NCBI GenBank assembly: GCA_020744225.1
Contig: JAGMWG010000008.1
Coordinates: forward strand, 1,674,001-1,738,000
DNA from: Paraphoma chrysanthemicola
Lineage: Eukaryota > Ascomycota > Dothideomycetes > Pleosporales > Phaeosphaeriaceae
Length of the DNA stretch: 64,000 bases
Reading direction: 5' to 3'
Part shown: piece after piece, positions 11,864-21,471 of the stretch
How positions within the stretch are numbered: the stretch's first letter is position 1
Layout: every line of letters begins with the position of its first letter
Program-made: the position numbers and the translations under genes
The notes under the pieces: generated by a model
Told to the model about the DNA's origin: nothing
Database searches by the model: none
What the model saw: only the letters and a program-made list of their open reading frames with translations

Positions 11864-12247
11864 TCAAGCATCTTTGACCTCATCACATATCTCGTTTGAG
11901 ATACTGAGCTCCAATATGGTGTTTTCGACGCGGTCGTCGAGCGATCGCGAGGCGAAGGGCATTTCGATTGGCGGAAATCGATCGGCAGACGGAAGCGCGG
12001 ATGGCGTGGCATGTTTTACATCGCGAAGAGGTGGTGAAGAAGGGGCTACGTGGATGGTGGAAAGACTTGGTCGATCGGACGGGGAATTAGACGGAGTGTG
12101 TTGCCTTCGGGGAGGTTGCAAACTTTTTTTTGGTTGTTTAGGTCTTGGGTTTGGTGGTGAGCTTGGCGTTAATTGTCTTGCTTGCGTGTTTTGAGGTGTG
12201 TTTTGAGGTGTGTTTTGAGGTGTATTTTGAGGTGTGTTCTGAGACAT
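11864..12247 (-). CDS. Possible low-complexity Pro/Ser/Gln protein with TPQN repeats
   Basis: ATG-initiated frame of 127 residues. It opens with tandem TPQN tetrapeptides encoded by the 12-bp minisatellite at 12184-12243 and continues Pro/Ser/Lys-rich. The overlapping + strand frame (ATG at about 11799) translates to an unnatural Gly/Cys-rich end, so the minus frame is the better coding candidate. There is no domain, and a chance frame stretched by the repeat is quite possible. Confidence 0.3.
   Translation of the reverse strand: MSQNTPQNTPQNTPQNTPQNTQARQLTPSSPPNPRPKQPKKSLQPPRRQHTPSNSPSDRPSLSTIHVAPSSPPLRDVKHATPSALPSADRFPPIEMPFASRSLDDRVENTILELSISNEICDEVKDA
12184..12243. repeat. 12-bp minisatellite, about 5 units
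   Basis: Tandem units of GTGTGTTTTGAG, nearly perfect in four full copies (12196, 12208, 12220, 12232), with a partial fifth copy before them. Substitutions occur in the third and fourth full copies. Being a multiple of three it keeps any overlapping frame open. Confidence 0.85.
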
Positions 12248-12387
12248 ATTGAAGTACTGGGTGTCAGTTTACAGCTTGCTCGCAAATATAAATAACGTGG
12301 TTTCTTCTGATATTATAGTCTTGTCATTCCCTTAAGGACCCAATACAACGAGCGACATTGTGAGTGCATGGTAAGCGAAACCTCATG

Positions 12388-12420
<33 letters not shown>

Positions 12421-12706
12421 CACGATGTGTAAGCACGCCGACACACTTCAAGCAACAAGCAACAAAAGAAAGTATATAATTTCGACCGTGAGATACCTAT
12501 CGAGCACCAGACAATCACACTTCTACGCAAGACGGAATATCCTCCCAGTTGAGAGCGCGCTTTCCGCCACGAAAGCTGAATACGAGAGCACTTCCCCGCT
12601 ACAACGTTTAGACACGTCAAGCGCATTCCATAACAATGACGATCCTACGGTCTTGCATGCACCCTAATGATAGCAAGACTGAGCAACTCCAGTCTGCTTC
12701 TCTAGA
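12248..12706. other. Intergenic with AT microsatellite
   Basis: About 460 bp between the low-complexity ORF and the next + strand gene. Contents beyond the (AT)n tract at 12388-12412 are unremarkable; presumably promoter sequence. Confidence 0.4.
12388..12412. repeat. (AT)n microsatellite
   Basis: About 25 bases of uninterrupted AT dinucleotide repeat in intergenic sequence. Confidence 0.9.
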
Positions 12707-13321
12707 ATGGGACGGCTTTTAGCGACGTCACCCGATATTTGCTTCATCCCGCCAGAGATGGCTACATGGGCAACCAGTGAACAAGCAGCCTCTGTATCTG
12801 CATATGAGCATAAATACAGCAAAGTGCTAACAGAACAGTCTCTCTCGGAAGCAAACGCTCTCATAGGGTATGAAATGCAAGAGCAACAGCTGGCTACCGC
12901 ACTAGCTGCTGGCTACTTCACTGCGCAGCACTCGAACGCCGTGCCGCAGCACTCATCCCAACGGCGACCACGGCCTATACGACGAGGGCCTCTACCGACC
13001 CCAACTCGAACGTCCAAACGCTCTTTCTCCTCGCATTCCACAGCTTTGTCGAACTTCTCTACTGCGTCGACGGCAGTAGCAGGTACAGAACCACTAGCTC
13101 GGCCAACGCTGCCACGCTCGACAAGTGAGCGCCGCTTCTCTGATTTCCCGGCACCAGAGCGAGTCGTCACGTTTGATGATGTGAAACACAAGCGAAGCGG
13201 CAACCTTCATCCTCCCCAAATACTGGCAACGAAAGGCCTCAAGATAGCGAAGAAAGGGGTGACGAGGGCTGCTAGAAAGATAGAGTTGAGTGTGCAGGAG
13301 TACCGACGTGCTCGGAAGTGA
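12707..13321 (+). CDS. Lineage-specific protein, paralogue of the gene at 16586
   Basis: Single-exon frame of 204 residues from ATG 12707. The middle is Ser/Thr/Arg-rich. The C-terminal 65 residues align well with the protein at 16586: RPTLPRSTSERRFSDFPAPE against RPALGRTPTDRQFSDFLPPD, then V-x-T-[FW]-[DN]-[DE]-V-K and a TKGLKIAKK / NKGLKVAKE basic segment. The shared block defines a small conserved module followed by a basic helix. No signal peptide, membrane segment or known domain. The paired copies, separated by a HET gene, look like a local duplication. Function unknown. Coding status is well supported because the conserved block is in the same frame in both copies. Confidence 0.7.
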   Translation: MGRLLATSPDICFIPPEMATWATSEQAASVSAYEHKYSKVLTEQSLSEANALIGYEMQEQQLATALAAGYFTAQHSNAVPQHSSQRRPRPIRRGPLPTPTRTSKRSFSSHSTALSNFSTASTAVAGTEPLARPTLPRSTSERRFSDFPAPERVVTFDDVKHKRSGNLHPPQILATKGLKIAKKGVTRAARKIELSVQEYRRARK

Positions 13322-13567
13322 GGTAAGATATCAGCGGAATGTAAATTGGTCAGAAATGCTGCGCCATCTCTCGCCGATGCATGACTAAGGCTGGTCCTAT
13401 CTGGGCGTTCTAGCATCGATAATAACTCTTCTTTCTCTTGGTAAAGCTGTATTATACGCACGCGCATGAACCAAGAGTTGCTCATAGTGAAATAATATAC
13501 CTAGATACAGTGGCACTACAATTCAAACTTAGGAAATGAAAGAAACCGTGTAAGAACTAGCAGACTC

Positions 13568-15520
13568 TCAGATAATCCCGAATTCTCTTTTCCGTGAGTC
13601 AAGATGTCTAGTCAAGGCTTTGCCATTCATGAAGCCATTGAGATAGCACTCTCCGATCAATGAGAACGCCTGCTTTTCTGCACACCATCGAAGAACGACT
13701 GGAACGCTGCATCCATACAGGATGCAAACAAAATCTCCCTTCATCGCCTCTGATGGAGCCATGCCCAAGTGGCTATCATTGGTCATGATAAATCGACGTT
13801 TCATCTTGACTAGAGTGTTGTGGACTCTACCATCGAAGCGAAGGTCTTGCACATCATTCTTGAGATCTACCGCCTTCAAGAACTCCTTGGTCAAATCCTC
13901 AAGCTTCCAACCGCGTATGAACAGCTTTCGGTTCGCAGCATACCAAGTTGTGAATGTGGAATGCAGTGAAGGATCACAATTTGCAGCCTTCGAAAGGAGG
14001 CTCGCAAACTGCTTTAAGCAGTCGCTATCCGAAATCGCGTGATTGAAATAATGATCTTCTCGATTGAGTACAAGACAACGCATCACGTTGATAAGGATTT
14101 CAATAGCCAGTTCATATTCCAGTTGACGTGATGGGTCCTTCGAAACACTGGAGGATGAACTCGATTGAGTCAATTCATCTGCTTCCCGAGGAGAGTCGGC
14201 CCATGGGATCATGGGCAGGCCAGCGAGACCATCGATTCGATCGAGGAAAATTCCCCGGCAGGCCATCTTCCTAAGATCGGGAGAAAATTTAACCTTCGGT
14301 TCGACACAAAGCGACGCGGAATATATCGCCGTACAGTCTAGAGAGTGGAGGGGCCGGAGGTTACCAATAGCTGACTTGGTTCCTTGAGAAACCATCAATG
14401 GACCCACTAATACGTTCCGTGTAATTCTCCAATCCGGAACCCAGGAAGGGAGGCTTGTGAAGGTATTATTTCTGTCCCTGAAAATACTCGAGAAGCAAAT
14501 AATGTCCAGACTTTTATGCACCTCGATGAAAGATCTTACCAGATTGATGTATACAATCTCGACACTTTGGCTGTAGTCGGGGATACCAGCGATATCGGGA
14601 TCTTTGGCTAGACTACAGAGAGAGTAGATCCTGTCTCTTGGATCTGTTGCCTGATGATTTCCAAGATACGCGAGCGTTGCGGTCAACGACGCGCTTTGGG
14701 ACTTGGTATCTTCATCCTCTCCAAAATATGCATACCACTCATGTAACCGAATGCGATTCCAAGGCCCGTCGGACTTCAATTCATTGTTCCGGCATTCCCA
14801 AATGAGATGAATAGCGTTTCGAAACAGTGACCTGGACATCTCAAGCGTACCGCAGCGAAACACGACATGCTTGGACAGTATGAATTCTTGCACTGTCCAA
14901 ACGCGAGTCCACCAGGGCCTGGCAAAGAGCTTCTCAACAGCATTCTAGTCATCGCTATAACGTCCTGTTCTCGGTGCGAGTACATTCTCTATCCAATCCA
15001 CGGAAGGCCATGAGGAACGACCATGGAACTCTCGATCAAGGAAACGGAGAAATCTGAATGCGCGCCAGCTTTCTTCAGCTTCTTCTCCAAGCCAAACATC
15101 GCACTGTGCAGCTCTGCGATAGATCTGGCCCATTATCTTGATTTGGGCGTTGCGTTCCGCTATGTTATCTTGATTGATGCATAGCGAGTCGATCCAGTAC
15201 CATATCTCGTCGCTGTCTCCAGCACCATGAAGAATCATATGCAAATATGAATACATAGAGCTGAGGACCGGTAGTTCCTGATTGTCGATCAAAAGGCGAT
15301 GGGGATAAGATATTGGATTCCACGTGTACGACACGGTTCGAAATGGCGGCAGGGTCGAAGTTTCGAGCGAGAATGTCTTCATTTTGCCAATCAGCTGTCC
15401 ATGCTTCGTGAATTGGCAGCGAAGTAGTCTGATTTCATTTGCTCCAAGTTCGGAGAACTTATATGTTCTTCTGCTAGGCTTTGACAGATCTGTGTTCATC
15501 TCGATGGGCCGTCTCTCCAT
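13568..15520 (-). CDS. HET-domain (heterokaryon incompatibility) protein interrupted by one in-frame TAG; probable pseudogene
   Basis: One continuous frame of 651 codons from ATG 15520 to TGA at 13568, broken only by TAG at 14945-14947 (codon 192). The HET domain is clear: FRTVSYTWNP, WIDSLCINQDNIAERNAQI, IYRRAAQCDVWLGEEAEE, then after the stop LFARPWWTRVWTVQEFILSK and DPRDRIYSLCSLAKD. HET proteins trigger cell death after fusion of unlike strains. The stop falls inside the domain, where relatives usually carry Trp or another residue. Ancestral TGG or CAG would both become TAG by a C-to-T change at CpA, the RIP signature. The alternative is a 39-nt intron (GTACTC..GACTAG) that removes the stop in frame, but it is shorter than any other intron in this window and its branch site would be very close. 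The rest of the frame is intact, so inactivation would be recent. Confidence 0.65.
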
Positions 15521-16585
15521 AGATCCAGCTGATAAGAGATCCCCTTTGATGGTTGGTGATTGATGGTCGATGAATGACTGATAGATTGGTACTCGGTTAA
15601 AGCTGCCTGTTCCATGCCCAGACTGGTAGACTTGGCAGACTACCGACTCATCCAGGCTTTTGATGATCCAGTGTGCCCCACTTCGTCCCCGACAGCAAAA
15701 TACTACAAATAGCAAGAGCTTCGGTTGTAGAACCTTTGAACACAAAGGCGATGAAGCACATCTAGGTAGCTAAAACGTTGAAAGTAGAGTTATGAAGCTA
15801 AGAAAGTAAACATGCTATAATGCAAGGACCATTTCATCTGAACTAAACTTTTAAGCGCTTACCACTAAATGTAAGGCGTGCACACGTGAGGTGAAGTCCC
15901 GCGCGGCATGACCTTGTACGATACATGACAACGACCGATAGTATTGGATTATACGATCCACTTTAGTTGCATGGCACATTGAGTGCACCCCTGTGTGCTA
16001 ACACAAACTGTAGCAAAGTAGTTTATGCAATACTTCGAGTGAATTGTTCTAAGATGCGTCAGCTAAGCTCACTCTCCAATTACAAAGAGTACGCATTCTA
16101 AAAACATGGATTCTAGTACTATTCTATTAAGTGTTTGTAGTATAGCACATACAAGTGTTCAACTAACGAGTATTTCTTATTGCGCAGCGACTGGCCTAAG
16201 TGTTTCTCTCTCACTTGATTCTCTTGTGCTTTGAATGATATCTACTCCGCGACGCGTTCTTTGTGTGAATCCCGTTTTCCATCTCCGGCAGTAAGATACT
16301 GTCTTGATGTTGGGCACGCTCTAACGATCAGCTCGTCATCGGACATTGTGCGTGCACAGAATGTATACTAACGAAGACATAGTATATACACATATCTCAC
16401 ACTTTGCACATGGAAAGCGCGATGCAAACTATATATCTCGAATAATGATGCTCTAATCTACTCTCCATAATTATACACATACGCAGTCTCAAGCAACAAC
16501 CAAATCACCAAGTACAGCCGTCCAAACTAGGCAGAACAGCAACGTGAGTGAATTGCCCCTCCCGACACACATTCCTTCCACCGTC
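15521..16585. other. Intergenic, AT-rich
   Basis: About 1.06 kb, increasingly AT-rich (16050-16500). No gene, repeat or transposon remnant recognised. It holds the HET promoter and that of the small protein at 16586; a GTGAGT donor-like sequence at about 16544 suggests a possible leader intron there. Confidence 0.4.
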
Positions 16586-17149
16586 ATGCATCTAGGAGAT
16601 AACTACCGTAAGTACATGCCAACCGCCAACGAAGAGTATTTCGATCGAGCTCACCGCCGGCCGTCCGCCGAGCGAATGACCAGCGTGTATGGATACGTCT
16701 CACCTGAATTGGAGGACAAAGAGCCAACCAACAAGCGCGTGCCCGAGTCATGGTTCGTCCCACACCACTCCTTGAATGGCCGTACGTACACGACACCAGT
16801 CGTACAGACTGAGCCCAAGTTCAAGATTGTGACACATGGCATGGTAATCCCACGCAAGCCCGTTCCACGCGTGCAGTCAATGTATGCAGAACTCTCGTAC
16901 GCAAACTCGGTATCTTCATGCTCATCTGATACTAATCCGCCACCAGTTCCAGATCTGCCGCGCCCCGCTCTTGGGCGCACACCAACAGATCGCCAGTTCT
17001 CGGACTTTTTACCTCCAGACCGCGTCAAGACCTGGAACGAAGTGAAAGAGTCGTCCGGATCGAATTACCGTCCATTTCGCGCCATTTCGAACAAGGGGCT
17101 GAAAGTGGCTAAGGAGAAGGTCGCTAGCTTTCGTGACGCTCGACGGTAA
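16586..17149 (+). CDS. Lineage-specific protein, paralogue of the gene at 12707
   Basis: 187 residues from ATG 16586; the frame is open for 42 bp more but only with GTG, and that GTG sits in a GTGAGT splice-donor-like context, so an upstream non-coding exon is possible. The C-terminus shares the FSDF-x-x-P-[DE]-R-V-x-T block and the NKGLKVAKEKV basic segment with the protein at 12707. The N-terminal two thirds are hydrophilic, rich in Pro, Ser and Tyr, without a recognised domain. Function unknown. Confidence 0.65.
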   Translation: MHLGDNYRKYMPTANEEYFDRAHRRPSAERMTSVYGYVSPELEDKEPTNKRVPESWFVPHHSLNGRTYTTPVVQTEPKFKIVTHGMVIPRKPVPRVQSMYAELSYANSVSSCSSDTNPPPVPDLPRPALGRTPTDRQFSDFLPPDRVKTWNEVKESSGSNYRPFRAISNKGLKVAKEKVASFRDARR

Positions 17150-17649
17150 GTATCGTGGGACGTAGATGACTGCAAGTACCGACCGCTTGGACCTGGATGC
17201 GTTGTTCAGGCAGGTGCAAACACAGTAGGATAAATGATACCCATCTTCTTTAGCTAATTCTTGTAACATCATATCATACCGTGATTTAGGTCTGCCGTCA
17301 ATGGCTTTTTTAGGAGCTTAACCATTAATTTGCAACGTGGTTCGTGTTTCGATAAGACACCACAAATTCATTAACAGCTAGAAACAAGTGCAAACGCTCT
17401 AGGACTGCTTTCCCGCACCCTAGGCTCTTTTTCGAGCAGGGAATAGAGACTTTTGTTATTTTTTTAAAACATTTCGATATTGTAGAAATAACTATGATGC
17501 ACCTTTTGCCAATGACTTGTACCAAAATGCATTTCCCTTGACTACAAGTAGATCTAAATCCTTAAAATTTGAAGCGTGATAAATTTTCATTCTTATTCTT
17601 CTTCGTCGACCAGTCCGAAAAGATAGCCTTTGGTCTTGAAAATTAGTGT
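17150..17649. other. Intergenic between convergent genes
   Basis: About 500 bp, AT-rich from 17280 on, between the convergent ends of the small protein gene and P5C dehydrogenase. Expected to hold both 3' ends; no gene seen. Confidence 0.5.
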
Positions 17650-19440
17650 TTACCGATTGCTCGGATACAGATACTCAGATGCAGGGAGGAACTCTTCCTT
17701 CAACAACCGCGGGCTGGTAAAGCGGAACATGGGGTTCGATGAGCCAGCCTTATCGTTTGTTCCACTTGCTCGGCTGCCGCCGAAACTTTGCTGGCCGATT
17801 AAGGCGGCGGTAGTCTTGCAATCTAGCGACACGTTAGCATCTAGCAAATAGATTTATAATGCACACTTACTGATGTAAAAGTTGCCAGCGGAGTATCGGA
17901 GAGCATCTTCAGCTTCACGAATTGCGACACGCGAATTTGCGAAAACCGAACCAGTTAATGCGAAGCCACCGCCGGCCTGGTCGACTTTCTCAAGAATGCC
18001 CTTCCACTCAGCATCAGGATATACGTGAATGGCAAGCACAGGTCCGAAGATCTCGTAGTTGAACAGCTTATGATCAGGCGAGTCGGCAAGATAAACCGTC
18101 GGCTTGACATAAAAGCCCGTCGAGTCATCGTAAGTGCCACCAGCCAGCAACTTCAGCGATGGATCCTTGTTGCTCTCGTCAATTACTGCCTTGATCTTCT
18201 CGAACGATCGACGATGAATCACCGGACCCATGAATGCAGCGAGATCTTCATGCGGATTGCCCTGCGTGATCTCATTCACATCCTTCAAGAATGCAGCCAA
18301 GAACTCCTGCGATCGGGATTGCGGGAGGTACAAGCGAGATGTCGCGGAGCACTTTTGGCCCTGGTACTCAAACGACCCGCGGATAGTGTGCTTGGCTGCG
18401 GATGGAATATCGGCGGATGGGTGAATGATCGTAAAGTTCTTCCCGCTGGTCTCGCCTACCAGACGCGGGAATTCGCGATACGTGTGATTACCTATTCCTT
18501 GGCCAATACGGGCTGTCAATGACCGGAATACGTCTGAAGAGCCTACGAAGTTCAAGCCTGCGAAGTCGCGGTGATTGAAAACCACATCATTAATCTCTTC
18601 TGCGTCACCGGGAACGAATTGTATGACATCTGGCGGAAGACCAGCTTCGAGAAGAATCTTGTACACCAGCGTGCTAGCGTAAATGTTCGACGGTGATGGT
18701 TTCCACAACACGACATTGCCCATGATTGCCGGTCCCGAAATCAAGTTTCCGCCAATAGCAGTGAAATTGAATGGTGAGATGGCGTACACGAAGCCTTCCA
18801 CGGGACGATAGTCGAGACGGGTCCACATTCCATTCGTTCCGCGTTCGTGCTGTTTCTCCATAATCTCAGCGGCATAGTTGCAATTGAGACGGAAGAAGTC
18901 GGCAAGTTCAGCGGCTGCATCGACTTCGCCTTGCCAGATATTCTTGCCCTGGCCAAGCATAGTTGCAGCGATTAGGTCGTAGCGGTATTTTCCAGCTACA
19001 AGCTCCGCAGCCTTGAGGAAGATTGCCGCGCGGTCGACAAACGGTGTATTCTCCCATGACTTCTTTGCTTGGAGTGCGGATTCAATTGCAGTCGAAACCT
19101 GCTCTTTTGTTACGAGCGGGTAATTTGTGAACGTTGTGGCATGCTCCGCTGGCAGCGGCTGGTCCCATGATTTTGAAACTTGTTGTGACACGCCGTTGAA
19201 GTATATTTCGCTCTTCAGCGGCAGTTGTGACTTCAGTCGCTTCAATGCTGCTTCGAGTCCTGTACGTTCTGGCGAGCCCTTCTCGTATGTTGGGTTTGGC
19301 TCATTACGTGCATCAGGCAACCGGAAAGGGACCGTGGCTTTGGTGCGAAGTTGAGTTTGAGTGCTAGTGATGCGTGTCACACTTGCAAATGGTCGCCGTG
19401 CGCTCCGAGACAGATGTGTGATGCTCCGAATTCCCGACAT
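17650..19440 (-). CDS. PUT2: Delta-1-pyrroline-5-carboxylate dehydrogenase, mitochondrial
   Basis: Oxidises glutamate-gamma-semialdehyde/P5C to glutamate with NAD+, the second step of proline catabolism; the same family also oxidises 3-hydroxy-P5C to 4-hydroxyglutamate. Exons 19440-17871 and 17822-17650 give 580 residues. The first 40 residues are rich in Arg/Ser/Thr without acidic residues, a typical mitochondrial presequence. Aldehyde dehydrogenase landmarks: ISPFNFTAIGGNL (221-233), LVGETSGKNF with the general-base Glu330, and EYQGQKCSATSR with the catalytic Cys364. The second exon restores the expected C-terminus (NCKTTAALIGQQSFGGSRASGTND split over the junction). It is divergently transcribed from the aldolase gene across 391 bp and starts the catabolic cluster. 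Equivalent to prnC of Aspergillus. Firm assignment. Confidence 0.96.
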
Positions 19441-19687
19441 TGTTCGTGCTCAGGAAGGAGAAATGTAAGTGATGTGATAAGAGAGCTCCATGCTGGGCAG
19501 CTCAATGGAAGTAATAGTCGCGAGACACCACGTGAACCAGCGACGGGCAAGAGACCGACCGCAATCGCAAGCCGGTACCAAAGATTTGAGGCAGAGCCGT
19601 TGATTGCCGTTACGCATGCAGATCAAATGGGTGAGAGAATGCGAGTGGTGGGGTAGCTCAATCAGAATGGCGATGTCGCGATGTTGT

Positions 19688-19701
19688 CGGGAGAGCTGCC
19701 G
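19688..19701. promoter_or_regulatory. CGG-N8-CCG inverted element in the P5CDH/aldolase shared promoter
   Basis: Reads CGGgagagctgCCG, flanked by T and A (TCGG-N8-CCGA). It lies in the 391-bp bidirectional spacer (19441-19831), 131 bp before the aldolase ATG and 248 bp from the P5CDH ATG. Inverted CGG triplets are the usual target of Zn2Cys6 dimers. The spacer also holds a GATA-type hexamer (TGATAA, 19475-19480). Function is inferred from recurrence in all six cluster promoters. Confidence 0.5.
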
Positions 19702-19831
19702 ATGAGCGAGAACACGGAACCCTCAATCTGTCGATGTTCAAACCTCAAGAACAATAAGTAGAGATGAAGTATTTCCAAGGTGACAGGTCATCACTTCGGA
19801 CTCCATACATCTTGATTTCTACACATCCAAA

Positions 19832-20902
19832 ATGCCTCAAGCTCGAGTCCCTGCGCGCGGCGTATGGTGTCCTGCCGTAACCTTCTTCACAGCGCAGGAC
19901 ACCCTGGATCTCGATGCGCAAGCAACATACTTCTCCTACTTGTCCAGAACTGGACTTGCAGGCCTGGTGGTCTTGGGCACCAATGCGGAAACTTTCCTGC
20001 TTACGCGCGAGGAACGGAAGACGCTCATAACGACTGCAAGACGAGCTGTAGGACCATCCTTCCCGCTGATGGCGGGTGTGGGCGGACACTCCACAGTCCA
20101 GGTATGATCGGCATGCCAGCGATTGGCTCGGATTGTGTGAAGCTAACCAGATCAGGTTTTGGAGCACATATTCGACGCTACGGAAGCTGGTGCCGACTAT
20201 GTTCTGGTTCTTCCACCTGCATACTTCGGGCCAGCCACAACGCCTCAGGTTCTTGGTGACTTCTTCCGGCAGATAGCAGAGGCGAGCACACTGCCCATCG
20301 TGATCTACAACTTCCCCGGGGTCACAAATGGCGTTGATCTTGATTCGGCCTTCATCACCGCCATGGCCCAAGCGCATTCCAGCATTGTGGGTGTCAAGCT
20401 GACCTGCGGATCTGTCGCGAAGATAACGCGATTGGCCGCCGCTCTCCCCAAAGATAAGTTCGCAGTCTTCGGCGGGCAATCCGACTTCTTGATCGGAGGT
20501 CTGAGCTCAGGCTCCAGTGGATGCATTGCGGCCTTCGCGAATGTGTTTCCGAGGACTATCAGCCGCATCTACACCCTGTACAAGCAGGGAAAGACTGATG
20601 AGGCTCTTATCTTGCATCAGAAAGCCGCCCTCGCCGAACAGCCTATTAAGGCAGGCATTGCAGCTACCAAGTATGCAGCTGCTATGCACAGTGCGACACA
20701 TGCCGGCATCAAAGATGCAGCCCTAAAGCTGAGACCACGACGTCCGTATTCAGAGCTGAACGCCGCCATCAAAGAGCGAGTTAGGAAGGAAATGGCAGAG
20801 GTCGCAAACATTGAGCAGAGTCTGCCGCTAGTAGGCGGGTCAACTACCATCAAAGGCACGGTTGCACGTCGCCATCGTGAGCCCTTTTCAGCAAACCTTT
20901 AG
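19832..20902 (+). CDS. DapA/NAL-family aldolase, candidate 4-hydroxy-2-oxoglutarate aldolase
   Basis: Exons 19832-20101 and 20156-20902, 338 residues. It is a dihydrodipicolinate-synthase-superfamily TIM barrel: GTNAETFLLTREER (49-62) matches the pyruvate carboxylate-binding GTxxE motif, Tyr141 in VIYNFPG is the conserved proton-relay Tyr, and Lys171 in GVKLTCGS is the Schiff-base Lys. Fungal members rarely make dihydrodipicolinate. Known relatives cleave 4-hydroxy-2-oxoglutarate to pyruvate and glyoxylate (HOGA1 type), deaminate pyrroline-4-hydroxy-2-carboxylate, or split sugar-acid aldols. Its divergent promoter with P5CDH inside a proline cluster favours a hydroxyproline role (inference). 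No obvious mitochondrial presequence. Sugar-acid aldolase is the main alternative. Confidence 0.85.
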
Positions 20903-21217
20903 CTAAGAGAGACAGCCGATTAGTCATAGATGAAAAGTGAAGAATCAATCAATCTCAACGTCTTCCAAATGTACCCGACAAGTCTGGATCTGCAACTGAC
21001 ACGACGCAAGCACTAAGGCACGAACAACACTGACAATGAACCATGACGTCCTCTGCAAAAAGGAATGCTCCACATATGCAACCATCCGGCTACGCTTTAC
21101 TTCTAGGGCAGGCATTGAAGAGGCTGGACCTGTTATCTTCCTTAATCGTTGCGTTGTATGTCGGTGGTTGACCGTGGCGCAGGTCGAGATTACAGACAGG
21201 CGAAACGTCCGAGATAT

Positions 21218-21231
21218 CGGGTTGTCATCCG
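21218..21231. promoter_or_regulatory. CGG-N8-CCG inverted element upstream of the permease
   Basis: Reads CGGgttgtcatCCG, 241 bp before the permease ATG, in the 569-bp spacer 20903-21471 that otherwise shows no gene. A second inverted pair with 6-bp spacing, CGGggaaggCCG, follows at 21273-21284. The central GT..CAT is shared with the element at 23669. Confidence 0.5.
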
Positions 21232-21471
21232 TATGCTGAACGGGGTCGCCAAAACAAGCGCAGCCGTCTTTGCGGGGAAGGCCGACCCCAGGCAGTGGTA
21301 GTGGACCAGACTAAGCCTACTAGTGCCATCGGGGCAATTCACTGCCAGCTTAATTAGCAGCGCATGGCCCCTTACCGTGTGCTTGGGTCCATCTGTTCTA
21401 TCACTATCATCTCCGTCATCAGACGAGCATTTTGTCAGACTTCATATCTCTCTCATAAATCTGTAGCCAAC

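Noticed and set aside
11721..12194. 157-residue + strand ORF overlapping the TPQN ORF
   Set aside because: Second half is Gly/Cys/Leu-rich antisense of a Pro/Ser low-complexity frame; looks non-coding.
13722..14042. 106-residue + strand ORF
   Set aside because: Antisense to the HET gene C-terminal region.
18025..18522. 165-residue + strand ORF
   Set aside because: Antisense to the P5CDH coding exon.
21273..21284. CGG-N6-CCG pair as the cluster regulator site
   Set aside because: Found only upstream of the permease, unlike the N8 spacing found in all six promoters; noted but not proposed as the common element.
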